In this document: in pieces, positions 1-9,778 of the stretch
How the letters are laid out: each line of letters begins with the position of its first letter
How positions within the stretch are numbered: position 1 is the first letter of the stretch
Assembly: GCA_050084515.1 (NCBI GenBank)
Contig: CM114275.1
Location: forward strand, 14,632,001 to 14,696,000
Reading direction: 5' to 3'
Length of the DNA stretch: 64,000 bases
Source of the DNA: Blasia pusilla
Lineage: Eukaryota > Marchantiophyta > Marchantiopsida > Blasiales
Position numbers and translations under genes: made by a program
The notes under the pieces: model-generated
The model's database searches: none
What the model was told of the DNA's origin: nothing
The model's input: only the letters and a program-made list of their open reading frames with translations

Positions 1-2
1 AA

Positions 3-1997
3 TCATTTTGGAGACGGTTAGTAGTACGGTCTTCAAAACCTATTCTTGATCCCAAGTCTTTGATATCTTTTGCCGAAAAGCTCTATTTCTTCCCCGATGC
101 TACGTCTATGCCACGTTGTGAAGGAATACGTGGCTTATTCTTTGAAGGAGAGGTGATGACTCAACTAAGAAGATTGGCGAATGGTAAATGTGAGGATTTG
201 AATGGTCTTTCTATTGAACTTTTCAAGTGGGGAGGAGATTGTATTGGACCGATCCTCACCAAATTATTGGGTGATGCTGCTATCTATGGTTTTCCTTCAA
301 CCTGGCCGCTACGGGAGATTGTCCCTATTCACAAATCAGGAAGGAAGGACTTGGTAACAAACTATCGCACTATCATGGTGGGTAGTGTTTTTGCCAAGTT
401 GTTTGGGAAATTGGTGGAGTCGAAGTTGAGCACATTGACAGAGTCTTTCCAAAAGAGAGCACGGGTCCAAGCTGGTTTTCGTCCAACATACAACACCATC
501 GATCATATCTTGGCCTTGCGTGTTTTATGGGAGAAATCTAAGGGCAATGGAAAAGCTTTGTTTTGCGGCTTCATCGATTTCAAGAAAGCTTTTGATACTG
601 TACCTCGCAAGCTCTTATGGGAAAGGCTGCAAGCCATTGGAGTTCCACAAAATCTCCTAGCAGCCGTGGTCACGTTATACCATTCCGTTCGGGCCAAGAT
701 CAAAGGTTCACAAACTCAAGAGATCTTGAGCACCATTGGAGTCATTCAAGGTTGCCCTCTCTCCCCTACACTTTTTGGAGTTTTCATAGATGATATCGAA
801 AAGTGGTTGGAGGAATGTGATAGTGAAGGGGTCAAGCTTGGGGACTTTGTCATCAAAGCTCTATTGTATGCAGATGATATCATATAACTAGCACGTGATG
901 GCATTAGTTTACAAAAACACCTCGACACTTTGGCAAGGTTTTGTACCTAGAATCAGATGGAGGTTAATATGGAGAAGTCTAAAGTCATTATAGTGGGTAC
1001 TAGATCCAAGTTCTCGTTCTTTTACAAAGGTCTACAATTAGAACAAGTGAAGAGTTACAAATATCTAGGCATCGATTTCTCTCATGACTATAGTTGGGCA
1101 CTTTGCGTGCAAAAGAGAGTAGAAGCTGGTTACAAAGCTCTATATTCATTTTTAAACCGGTGTAGAAGAGCTCATCTTGTGTCTTGGAGTCTTAGGAAAT
1201 TCTTATTTAGGAGCTTAGTGTTGCCGGTGGTCTTATATGGGACCCAAGTTTGGGACCCTAGTTGTAAGAAGACAGGTAAGGAGCGCGTGGAAAGAGTGCA
1301 AAAGATCTTTCTACAAGAAGAATTGGGTGTAAGAAACCAAACTCCGTATGCTATTCTTCTTGCGGAAACAGGTTTTCTTCCTCTAGAAGCTGAAGCTCTT
1401 TACTTGACCATCACTTACATCGCAAGGGTGAGATCTCTTGATGTTTCTCGCCTCCCTCATCAAGCTTTGCGAGCCACACGTTCCATAGGGTGGATGGCGG
1501 ATGTGGTGACTTGGTCTTCAAAGTGGAATGTGGCAGAACGCGATTGGGACTTGAAACCGATGGCCCTCCGTGAGCATCTACAGAAGCAATATCTCAACAT
1601 CATTTGGAGTAGTGCGGGCACCAAAATGGAGTTTTACCAACTTCATGTTAATCCTATGCTTGTATATTGTGAACAAGGATACCTACTTGCGGGGATCTCC
1701 ACGTTCTTACGACATATTATCGCACGTCATAGAACTGGGTCTCATAGGCTAGGAATTGAGGAAGGACAATGGTTTAAAATTGATAAAAGTGAACGAATTT
1801 GTAGGTTATGTGATGGAGAAAATATTGAGGATGAAGAGCATGTGTTTGTTACATGTCCAAGGTATGGAGAAATAAGACTAACTCATAAAATAGATGTGGA
1901 GAATTTTTATTCTTTACTACAGCTAGTGCCTTATGATTTAGGTTGTTATATTAGGGACGTCATCATTCATCGCTCAAGTGCTCTAGGCTGTAGCTAG
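3..1997 (+). pseudogene. LINE ORF2: reverse transcriptase and C-terminal zinc knuckle, two stops
   Basis: One frame runs from the window edge to 1997 and is broken by only two stops. TAA at 885-887 falls directly after the catalytic YADDII motif, and a TAG near 948 replaces a Gln codon (CAG in the copy at 25547). Visible RT motifs are FIDFKKAFDTVPR (near 565-605), the GCPLSPTLFGVF block (near 750-785) and LLYADDII (near 860-885). The C-terminal region ends with CRLCDGENIEDEEHVFVTC, a C-X2-C-X9-H-X4-C knuckle at about 1800-1856, typical of plant LINE ORF2 ends. No endonuclease is present here because it would lie left of the window. The first open codons are not a start; the frame simply enters from outside. 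Confidence 0.92.
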
Positions 1998-2094
1998 GAG
2001 AAGGTCTTAAGGATCTTTTTCAGGGTCAGTCAATGAATGACTTGTAATGTGTTTTTCAGCCTTTTGACCCTTTGGGTCCCACGTGCTTGATCTA

Positions 2095-2115
2095 TTTACC
2101 ATTTACCATTTACCA
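2095..2115 (+). repeat. LINE 3' tail of three TTTACCA heptamers
   Basis: Three exact tandem copies of TTTACCA close the LINE in place of a poly(A) tail. The same tail, with the third unit sometimes altered, ends every LINE copy with a preserved 3' end: near 5519, 27430, 30838, 49901, 53242 and 58956. Confidence 0.9.
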
Positions 2116-2535
2116 TAATCCGTATGATGATGACAGTTGTCATGCGAATCCAAATCGTCATACAACATACATCGCTGTAAAACCTACAGTCATAAAGCAC
2201 GTATAGAATCACATACAATCGAGCCAAACCCACTCCACGATGGGAGAATCGAGGTCGAAGCTTGCGGGAACCACCATAGCCTAGAGCTCTACTCACTACC
2301 AAGGCTAACTCCCAACACAACAAGCTCAACTCAAAGAACTAACTATTATTTGAGTGCACTCCACACTATATCCTCCAACCTAAGAGCGGGCCCTACTGGA
2401 AAAGTCACCCTCAACGAAGTAACCCCCAACCCTATGTATGAAATCGCATCTCTACCTAGACACTACGACCCTACATAAGGTATGGCCTCTACTAGCACAC
2501 TATACTCTATGACATAATCCGTATGGTCATGACAG
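2116..2535. repeat. 400-bp spacer framed by 22-bp direct repeats
   Basis: Between the LINE tail and the gypsy element lies about 400 bp with no recognisable coding domain. An imperfect 22-bp direct repeat frames it: 2115-2136 and 2514-2535 both begin ATAATCCGTATG and end ATGACAG. The segment occurs in all three blocks (also near 27431-27852 and 49902-50310). It occupies the place where the 5' LTR and primer-binding site of the gypsy element should be. Its open frames (for example 2137-2478) look non-coding. Confidence 0.6.
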
Positions 2536-2617
2536 AGAAGAACTCAAGATAGTTGGAAGACCGCAATGCTCAACAAGGAACGTAAGAGACGAGGAGGAGA
2601 TCTGAGAAAGTGAGGAC

Positions 2618-3720
2618 TTGCAAATGATGACCAAGGGCGAAGAACTAAGGAAGCCGCAAGTCAAAGCAAAAAATCCGAGAGACAAATCAATGACAGACCG
2701 TGAGCCAGAGGTGGAGATTGCGACTCCTAAAGTGCCGAGTCCCATACATGAGGATGTTCCAAACAAAAATCTTTTCGCGGGGCTTTCGGCTCCAAACTCA
2801 AATGACCCTGCCTTTTATATCCAAATCATGGATTTGATGAAGGTGATGGCGGACCAGATGGCCGAACAAAGCAAGGTGATAATAGAACTCAAGTCGAATG
2901 GAGCCTCTAGTTCCGGCAAGAAGCTTTGTAAGACAACTTTTCCAACGCTATTCACACGAATGGGGCGTTCTCGGAAAATGAGCAATTTTCTCGAACTTTA
3001 TTTCGAAGCGCAAAAGGCATATGAGCAAGACAAGGTGACTGTAGCGGTCACGTTTCTGAAGGATCACGCTCTCCACTAATGGACAACTCACCCTAAAGAA
3101 CATCTGGGCCGTGGAAGAACTTTGAGTTGGGAATATTTCAAGGAGTTGATTGGTAATCGATTCACTCTGGAATACCAAGAGTATCGCGATGGCGTGGAGT
3201 TTATGAGGTTGTGCCAAAGCAGATCCCTTAGCGCTTATGTGTAAGAGTTCAGTGCACACATGAGCTCACTTTCCACGGATGAGTTTAGAGGTGATCTTCT
3301 TAAGTGGACTCAAACCGAGCGCCAAAAAGGCCCTCTTTTGTATGCCTCACATTCCAGAGACGTGCATAGAGCTTTTGAGTTAGCGGAGTCGATAGGGGAC
3401 CATGAAGTCCAAAACCCTTTGAGTCGAATTTTTTTTCTAAGTTATTGAAATAAAAAGGGACATCCAAGAAGGTTTGGAATGGGGATGAGCATGACCACAG
3501 AGGGTCTCTTGCCCCAGCAGTGAAACGAGTGGAACTCAACGCGAAGCCAAGAGGGTCTCCGTTCCCGAAGTCAGTAAACACCAAAGTGATTTGCTAAAAT
3601 TGTGGCAAACTCGGGCATATGGCTAAGGAGTGTTTGAAGCCCAAGGTTAGTAAACGGAGTATGATTGCCTTTGCTGCTAAGCACTTATTGGCGGGAGACC
3701 TAGATACACTCTTCAAGTCA
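2618..3720 (+). pseudogene. Chromovirus gag with degenerate CCHC knuckle, copy A
   Basis: Gag is the capsid/nucleocapsid protein that packages element RNA. The first open stretch is 2618-3079 (153 codons). It then continues through a TAA at 3077 (an Arg position in the related gag at 16289) into the gag core with WEYFKELIGNRF and LSAYV-stop-EFSAHM, where TAA replaces the Gln codon seen in the related gag (YVQEF). The zinc knuckle at 3592-3633 reads C-stop-N-C-G-K-L-G-H-M-A-K-E-C, so a stop sits inside the knuckle. Related gags lie at 14130-15240 (minus) and 16289-17430 (plus). Confidence 0.85.
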
Positions 3721-3737
3721 CCAAGAGAAAGTCCAAT

Positions 3738-4100
3738 TTGGTTTACATAGGATCGAAGATCGCTAATCGCAATGTGATGTTGCTCGTTGATATAGGTGTT
3801 TCGCACTTATTCTTAAGCCCAAGAATCGTGAAGATGTTGGGATTTCCAACCACTAAGGCGGATGAACCCATCAGGGTAGGATTTATGGAAGCAAGTCCCA
3901 CCAGACCTGTGAGCTGGTTTTAGGGCTAGTTGTGGGATGCGGAGTATTCAAGTTCAAGGAGAATTTCACAGTTTGCGACATGGACGGAATCAATGGAGTC
4001 TTGGGAAAACGCTCTTCGATGCGTATGAGGTGGAACTAAGGCAAAGATGTTTGAGGTTGAGCATCTTGGTTAATGGAAAATGGTAGGACATCAGATTGGT
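3738..4100 (+). pseudogene. Retroviral-type aspartic protease, copy A
   Basis: The frame carries LLVDIGVSHLFLS at 3780-3818. This matches the LxDTGASHxFLS active-site block of Ty3/gypsy proteases, with Thr changed to Ile and Ala to Val; both changes fit C-to-T transitions. Loss of the DTG threonine would be expected to abolish activity. A stop at 3921-3923 and small indels relative to copy B (29055) break the rest. In copy B the frame stays open longer, to 29405. Confidence 0.78.
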
Positions 4101-4657
4101 TCGTGAGGTTCCTAGAAAGATGGAGTTGGTTAATGCCATCAAGAGGCCAAGGATTCCTTTGCTTGATAAGACAAGTAGAGGATGATGCAAGCGTGAGACG
4201 TAGAGATCAGAACTCAACTTCAAAGGGGATCCCTGAAATACTCAAGAGACTTGTGAAAGAATTTGGAGATGTGTTGACTAAGGAGCTTCGGACTGAGTCG
4301 CCACCACATAAGGCGGTTGATCATAAGATAAAGGTGATACCCGGATCTCAACCACCTTCAAAGGCACCATATAGGTTGAATAAAGAAGAACTTGCTGAGT
4401 TGAAGAAACCGTTGGGTGAACTCCTAGAGAGGGATTACATCCCAACTAGCAAGTCACCTTATGGAGGGCCCGTCCTCTTTGTAGAGAAGGACGGAAAGTT
4501 GAGACTCTATGTTGATTCTTGGGCGCTTAATTAAGTGGCGGTAAGGAATAACTATCCTCTTCCGAGGATGGATGACCTCTTTGATTGATTTTCAGGTGCC
4601 AGATATTTCAGCCGGATTCACTTGAAATCATGAAATTATCAGATTCGGATTTTCGAA

Positions 4658-5398
4658 GTGGATGTAGAGAAGACTACGTGTAGCATGAGATACGGTTCGT
4701 TTGAGTTTCAGGTAATCCCTTTCGGTCTTTGTAATATGCCTCCAACGTTCACCACTTTGATGAACTCCATCTTTCATGAGGAGATGGATGAGTTTGTGAT
4801 CATCTACTTGACCATCACTTACATCGCAAGGGTGAGATCTCTTGATGTTTCTCGCCTCCCTCATCAAGCTTTGCGAGCCACACGTTCCATAGGGTGGATG
4901 GCGGATGTGGTGACTTGGTCTTCAAAGTGGAATGTGGCAGAACGCGATTGGGACTTGAAACCGATGGCCCTCCGTGAGCATCTACAGAAGCAATATCTCA
5001 ACATCATTTGGAGTAGTGCGGGCACCAAAATGGAGTTTTACCAACTTCATGTTAATCCTATGCTTGTATATTGTGAACAAGGATACCTACTTGTGGGGAT
5101 CTCCACGTTCTTACGACATATTATCGCACGTCATAGAACTGGGTCTCATAGGCTAGGAATTGAGGAAGGACAATGGTTTAAAATTGATAAAAGTGAACGA
5201 ATTTGTAGGTTATGTGATGGAGAAAATATTGAGGATGAAGAGCATGTGTTTGTTACATGTCCAAGGTATGGAGAAATAAGACTAACTCATAAAATAGATG
5301 TGGAGAATTTTTATTCTTTACTACAGCTAGTGCCTTATGATTTAGGTTGTTATATTAGGGACGTCATCATTCATCGCTCAAGTGCTCTAGGTCTGTAG
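4658..5398 (+). pseudogene. Chimeric open frame: gypsy RT fragment fused to LINE C-terminus
   Basis: An uninterrupted 246-codon frame starts in gypsy RT (the region with FGLCNMPPTF), passes the LINE junction at 4807/4808 in frame, and continues through the LINE C-terminal domain including its CRLCDGENIEDEEH knuckle. It is a by-product of the nested insertion; nothing in the sequence shows that it is expressed. In copy B the frame is cut by an insertion near 30335, and in copy C by several indels. Confidence 0.7.
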
Positions 5399-5519
5399 CT
5401 AGAGAAGGTCTTAAGGATCTTTTTCAGGGTCGAGTCAATGAATGACTTGTAATGTGTTTTTCAGCCTTTTGACCCTTTTGGTCCCACGGGCTTGATCTAT
5501 TTACCATTTACCATTTACT
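4808..5519 (+). mobile_element. 5'-truncated LINE nested in gypsy RT, copy A
   Basis: This 712-bp fragment equals the last third of the LINE at 1-2115, from about base 1402 to the TTTACCA tail. Left junction: the gypsy RT Tyr codon TAC meets TTGACCATC. Right junction: the heptamer tail meets ATAGATGAC. Removing the insert restores an uninterrupted RT sequence with no base gained, so there is no visible target-site duplication. Microhomology of TAC exists at the 5' junction. The same junctions recur at 30127-30838 and 52545-53242. Confidence 0.93.
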
Positions 5520-6402
5520 ATAGATGACATACTCATCTATTCGAAAATAATAGAGGAGCACGCTTGACATTTGAAGATGGTGTTTGAGAAACTCAAAGAA
5601 CAAGTTGTATGCGAATGCGGATAAGAGTGAGTTCAGTTTGACAAAGATCAAGTTCTTGGGGCATGTGGTTAGTGCAGATGGAGTGAGTCCAGACATGGAG
5701 AAGGTAAGCGATTTCCAAATGGGAACCACCTTCCATTGTGAAGGGATGAGGAGGTTCATTCGAGCGGTCAAATTTAACACGACATACGTGGAGAACTTTT
5801 TAGAAATAGTGAAACCTCTCACATATTGGACCAAAAATTTTGCCAACACAACATAGACCGAGGAAGTGGATAAAGCATTCAGTCGAGTCAAGAAGATCCT
5901 CTTGCAGAACCAATTTTCAAGCTGTCGAGTTCGACCAACCGTTCGAGGCACACACGATGCTAGTGATTTCGCGAATGCAGGAATGTTGGTGCAAAAAGGG
6001 AGACATGTAGCATACAAAATCAAGAAGCTTAGCGACACAGAAAGGAGATGGACCACTCATGAGAAAGAGTTATTGGCGGTGGTTTATTGCTCAAGGAAGT
6101 GGCGTCACTATCTAAGACTTCACAAGACTCGAGTATTCACTGATAACATATCGCTCAAGTATTTTGAGGCCCAAGATCGCGTAACACCGAAGCAACTTTA
6201 ATGGCATGATACCTTGGCGTTGACGAATGTGGAGCTAATCCACAAGCCGGGGAAAGACAATGTCATTCCAGATGCGTTAAGTCACAGGGATGAGCATATG
6301 CCATTAACAACACAAGTCTTGAGAGCAATGTTTCCTAATGAAACAAATCTAGAAAGAAGGATTCGTGAAGGATACATGAAGGATGCGCAAGCAAGTGAGT
6401 AG

Positions 6403-7560
6403 CTTGGGAAATTGAAGCGAGGCGAGAAGGTGGCCAATCTAAGTTTGAGGCACGGTTCGCTAAGGTTTAAGCAGAGCAGGATCTATGTAGGCCAAGGCAA
6501 GCTATAAACCAAAGCGTTTGTGGAATGTCATGATGGACTTTTGGCAGGACACAAAGGGGAGAAATCCACTCTTGTTGTTTTGACCAAGAGGTTCTTCTCG
6601 CCCAACATGAAGGAATATGTTGCTCAATATGTGAAGACCTACATGACCTATCCGAAAAACAGAGTTTCTTATGCAAAAAAGCAAGGCTTACTTCATCCTT
6701 TGCCGATCCGGAAGGGACCCTTGCAAAGCATTAGGATGGATTTCATTATGAGTCTTCCGGAATCTGAGGGATACAATGCTATACTTGTGATAGTTGATCG
6801 GTTTAGCAAGTTGGGGAGGTGTGTGCCGACGAGAGATTCTGCGATGGCCCTACACGACTTCTTGAGTGTTCTTGGATGGTTGGTGGTGAGCTCATGGATT
6901 GCCTAGGAGCATTGTGTCCGATCGAGATCCAACGTTTATAAGTGCCTTTTGGAAACATTTACTTAGGAGGTTCAAGACCAAACTCAACTTTAGTATGACC
7001 TTCCATCCTCAACCCGATGGGCAAACGGAAAAGTAAACTCGGTCGTGAACCAATACTTAAGGAATTACGTGAGCGCGGACCAAAGAGATTGGGCAAAATG
7101 GCTAAGTATGGCTGAGTATTGTTACAACTCGACCAAGCCTTCTACAATCGAAGAATCTCCGTTTCTTTTGGCGTATCAAAGATAACCAGAAGGGCCTCTT
7201 GACTTGGCTCTTTCGAGGGGCGCTACATCGACACACTTGTCAAGCAATGGGGGAATGTTTGTTAGTGGAAATGCATGAACGACAAGAGCGAGCGAGGAAA
7301 AGTCTTGCCAAGGCTCAACTAAGGTACGTGAAGCATGCTAACAAAAGTCGGCGCCAAGTGAGTTTCCAAGTTGGGGAACAAGTATGGTTGAGAATCTCAC
7401 TCTTCCGAAGGAATTATCCCCGAAATTGTCAGCCAAGTATGCTAGACCGTATGTGATCAAGGCAAAGCCGTTTGAGGATGTGTACACATAGGAGTTTCCA
7501 AACGAGTTCAAGATTCATGCAACTTTCAATGTGTCATTATTGAAGAATTGTCTTTAAGAC
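6403..7560 (+). pseudogene. Chromovirus integrase, copy A
   Basis: Integrase inserts the cDNA copy into the host chromosome. The N-terminal zinc region shows the two His (ECHDGLLAGHKG), but both expected Cys of the second pair are Tyr (VKTYMTYPKNR), which fits two G-to-A changes. The catalytic core shows the first Asp in RMDFIMSLPES, the second in the VSDRDPTF region near 6917-6943, and the Glu in GQTEK at about 7020. A one-base loss just after GQTEK, a stop in SWIA-stop (about 6903) and others break it. Confidence 0.87.
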
Positions 7561-7792
7561 AATGTGTGTCCGGAACAAAGGATTATGTTGAGACCATGAC
7601 CGGTCATCAGAATTGAGGAACGAGACTTTGAGGTGGAGACCATTCTGCGTTTTAGACGAAGAGCCGCCAAGTACGAGTACTTTGTCAAGTGGAAAGGCTA
7701 CCATGTGAAAGAGGCGACTTGGATTGCGGAGGCAAATCTTGAATATGCGCAAGAAGCATTACGAGACTTCAAATGGATGCAAGATAGGCATA
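7561..7792 (+). pseudogene. Chromodomain of the gypsy integrase C-terminus, copy A
   Basis: The stretch EVETILRFRRRAAKYEYFVKWKGYHVKEATWIAEANL, given here only in parts as VETILRFRRR, YFVKWKGYHV and ATWIAEANL, matches the chromodomain fold with its conserved Y-V-K-W-K-G core. Chromodomains at the integrase C-terminus define chromoviruses and are thought to steer insertion to marked chromatin. Homology to copy B ends at 7792 in the codons for QDRH; the frame stays open into unrelated sequence to 7887. Confidence 0.88.
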
Positions 7793-7913
7793 ACGCTGCC
7801 CTTGTAAATGAGATGTTGGCAAAGGGTGCACAAATAAAAAAAAGAAGACTTGGGCAAATAAATTTATTTCCCAAGATGCAGCCGTGACAATCCTTTGCTG
7901 GTCGAAGATATAG

Positions 7914-9152
7914 GCCGCCAAGAAGAGCGCTGCATTGGAGCTGGAGCGGAGGGAGAAAGTGTCTGTGTCTGAGCATGCAAAATTCATCCAAGCTGCAGTA
8001 TCTGCAGCTACAAAGTATACGGCAAGCAAGATACAGCGCTACATCGCCATTCTCAACCCTGAACTTGGTCCTGATTTCTACAAGGAGCTAAAGGCGATAA
8101 TCAAGCGCCTGCGGAAAAGGGATGAAGATCCGCAAGGTCGGATTGGGGAGAAAGTGTCTCTCGATCGCGTGCATCGATTTGCCTTGTCTGGAATAAGCAA
8201 ATTTAGGAGAATACGACTGACAAAAATCAGTCGTGAGGGCGTAGAGGCCCAAAAGAGGGCAGCACACCATCCTCCAGGTGTCTTTGATCCAGTGATCTCC
8301 CACTGGCTCCGCGAATGGTCATTCTGGGACGCATTGCGGCTTCTCGGAAAGTCCATGCTCGTGGGTCTCCAAGCGGAGCTGAAAAGAATAGAGCCACTTC
8401 CAGAGGAAGCAAACCTGGAGAGTGCTGATGATTTTGAACTTTGAGTGGATGACATCCAGGACAAGCCCATTAAAAACCCAGGTTTTAGGACAATGTTCAA
8501 GGATCGCATCCTCCCTCAGGTAGACCTTGACGAAGAAATCGAGGCGAAAAAAAGGGATTTTGCAAAGAAGAAGCGAGATCTTCAGGAGTAGGCGGCCGAT
8601 GCATCTCGACTATGAGCTGCCCAACGCATGGTGTTCAAGTACCTTGTCCATTGTAAGAATGGAGGTACATGGCGAAAAATACAGGCAGCATGCAAATTGT
8701 GGGCTTCTTCGCCTGAAGGAGAGACATCTTCCATGTACGACACGGAGATGGCTCAAAGCATGTCCGATTGGGAGGTGGAGAATTGCCCGATTTGGCTAGA
8801 CTTCAATGACCATGAGGAGATAACCGAGAAAGATCTATGCCTGCTTTATGATGCAGTGGCCGCAGGTAGGGACGACATCCCCAATTTTGTGCAGCCTGAA
8901 GACTTTTTTGAAGGAGATGCGGAAGAGCAAGCCCTCGAGACAGCGGAGTTGGCGTCCAAGGTCGTCACAGCCAAGGACAAATCTACAGCGGGTCTCAAAG
9001 CCAAGGCAAGGGGATCGAAGAATTCGAGGCCGAGTCTTCCCAAAGAGAGGCTAAAAATTCAAGGCGAGAGCCGGAATCGTCCGGGAGAGCGGGGAGACAG
9101 GGTCAGACCAGGTCCTCCGAAAGATAAACTCCACCAGAGTCTGAGGTCATAG
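7914..9152 (+). pseudogene. Long decayed reading frame of unknown family, copy A, N-terminal part
   Basis: One frame is open from 7914 (after a TAG) to 9152, apart from three stops near 8442, 8589 and 8609. The track start at 7935 is a TTG and is probably not a real start. The predicted protein is charged and helical-looking: a Lys/Arg-rich part with FYKELKAIIKRLRKRDED, an acidic part with NFVQPEDFFEGDAEEQALE, then an Arg/Ser/Pro-rich low-complexity tail. I recognise no domain. A one-base loss near 9024 relative to the copy at 56288-56803 shifts the tail out of frame. It directly follows the chromodomain end of the gypsy element. Confidence 0.55.
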
Positions 9153-9778
9153 AGACCCCAACTAGCCGACTGCAGACTCGGGAGAAGCAGAAGCTAGAGG
9201 CGCCAGGGTTGTCCCAGGGAGCAGCCCAGGATGTGGAATACAGTCCATCATCCTTGGGAAGACATAGAGAAACAACGACCCACACAAGCGTCATCCTTCA
9301 CTGCACGAATCTACTGGATGAGCTGAAAAGTTTCAGTTCCCAAGCGTCGACACCCGCCATCGAGAAATTGACACCGCTGGGACGGAAGCTTCAACGAAAT
9401 GGGCACGCTCCCTAGAGGGTCCATGGGGTGGTCGAAGAGGTGGCGGTGGATCTCCTGGTCGCTGATTTTCCCTCGGGGTTGCGCTTGTGGGACAAGAATC
9501 TGTCTGACGGGGTCCCAGACTAGAATGTCCCCCTTTCTTATGACCAGATCGCGCTCCTGTTTTCCTTTGCAGACGCTTATCTCAGTGACAAGGGTTGTTT
9601 CTTAGTTTTGACTAGAGGGAGCGAGGATGAGCTTTTCAACCTCCATTGCGTCAAGAGGTTGCTGAAGTGGAGGATGGCGCAATCGTGGATCATCAAGAAC
9701 GAGTACCCACTCCGATCTGCTACGAGTCAAATTCGGGTAAGGCTCTATTCCTGTCTCCAGATTGTATTTCTCCGACGG
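9153..9778 (+). pseudogene. Methyltransferase-like decayed frame, copy A
   Basis: This continues the preceding reading frame. Stops lie at 9413-9415 and near 9520. The segment reads VDLLVADFPSGLRLWDKN (Asp codon at 9464-9466), then SYDQIALLFSFADAYL and SDKGCFLVLTRG. The order hydrophobic strand-D-x-P-x, then a helix, then a strand after a Lys-Gly turn resembles motif IV ([DN]PP[YFW]) and its downstream helix and strand in amino-methyltransferases that act on DNA or RNA. The motif is degenerate (DFPS instead of DPPY/W). Assignment is an inference from motif spacing only. Confidence 0.35.

Larger units (their letters stand above)
1..2115 (+). mobile_element. LINE (non-LTR retrotransposon), copy 1, 5' end outside window
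   Basis: This is the 3' part of a LINE, an element that copies itself by target-primed reverse transcription. It contains a reverse transcriptase domain, a long C-terminal region with a Cys/His knuckle, a short 3' UTR and a tail of three TTTACCA heptamers. The reading frame is already open at the window edge, so the element starts further left. Other copies of the family lie at 4808-5519, 10182-10645, 25547-27430, 30127-30838, 47834-49901, 52545-53242 and 57856-58956. Identification as a LINE is firm; the clade is not assigned. Confidence 0.93.
4199..6402 (+). pseudogene. Chromovirus reverse transcriptase and RNase H, copy A, split by LINE
   Basis: The RT starts around IPEILKRLVKEFGDV and continues with [30 protein letters not shown] and FGLCNMPPTF. 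The catalytic Y-I-D-D box is cut between Tyr (4805-4807) and Ile-Asp-Asp (from 5520) by a nested LINE. RT resumes as DDILIYSK and FLGHVVSADG. RNase H follows, with the Asp motif near 5950-5970 (frameshifted here, EAHTDASDF in copy B), HEKELLAVV and VFTDNISLKYF. In-frame stops include 4532-4534 and one near 4585, and there is a frameshift near 5600. The protein is not translatable as a whole. Confidence 0.9.
2536..7792 (+). mobile_element. Ty3/gypsy chromovirus, copy A, LTRs missing
   Basis: Domains run in the order gag with CCHC knuckle, aspartic protease, reverse transcriptase, RNase H, integrase and chromodomain, which is the order of plant Ty3/gypsy chromoviruses. Every domain carries stops or frameshifts, so the copy cannot be autonomous. 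A LINE is nested at 4808-5519. The 5' LTR is absent. The 3' end stops at 7792, where the sequence switches to an unrelated reading frame; copy B instead runs on into a 3' UTR and LTR. Copies B and C start near 27853 and 50311. Confidence 0.93.

Noticed and set aside
503-928. Minus-strand open frames opposite the LINE reverse transcriptase
   Set aside because: They are antisense shadows of the RT frame and recur only because the LINE is repeated.
2095-2115. TTTACCA tail as interstitial telomere repeat
   Set aside because: The plant telomere unit is TTTAGGG; TTTACCA matches neither strand, and it occurs only as the LINE terminus.
2116-2535. SINE with RNA polymerase III boxes in the 400-bp spacer
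   Set aside because: A weak B-box-like string (GGTCGAAGC) is present, but there is no A box at a proper distance and no SINE-type tail.
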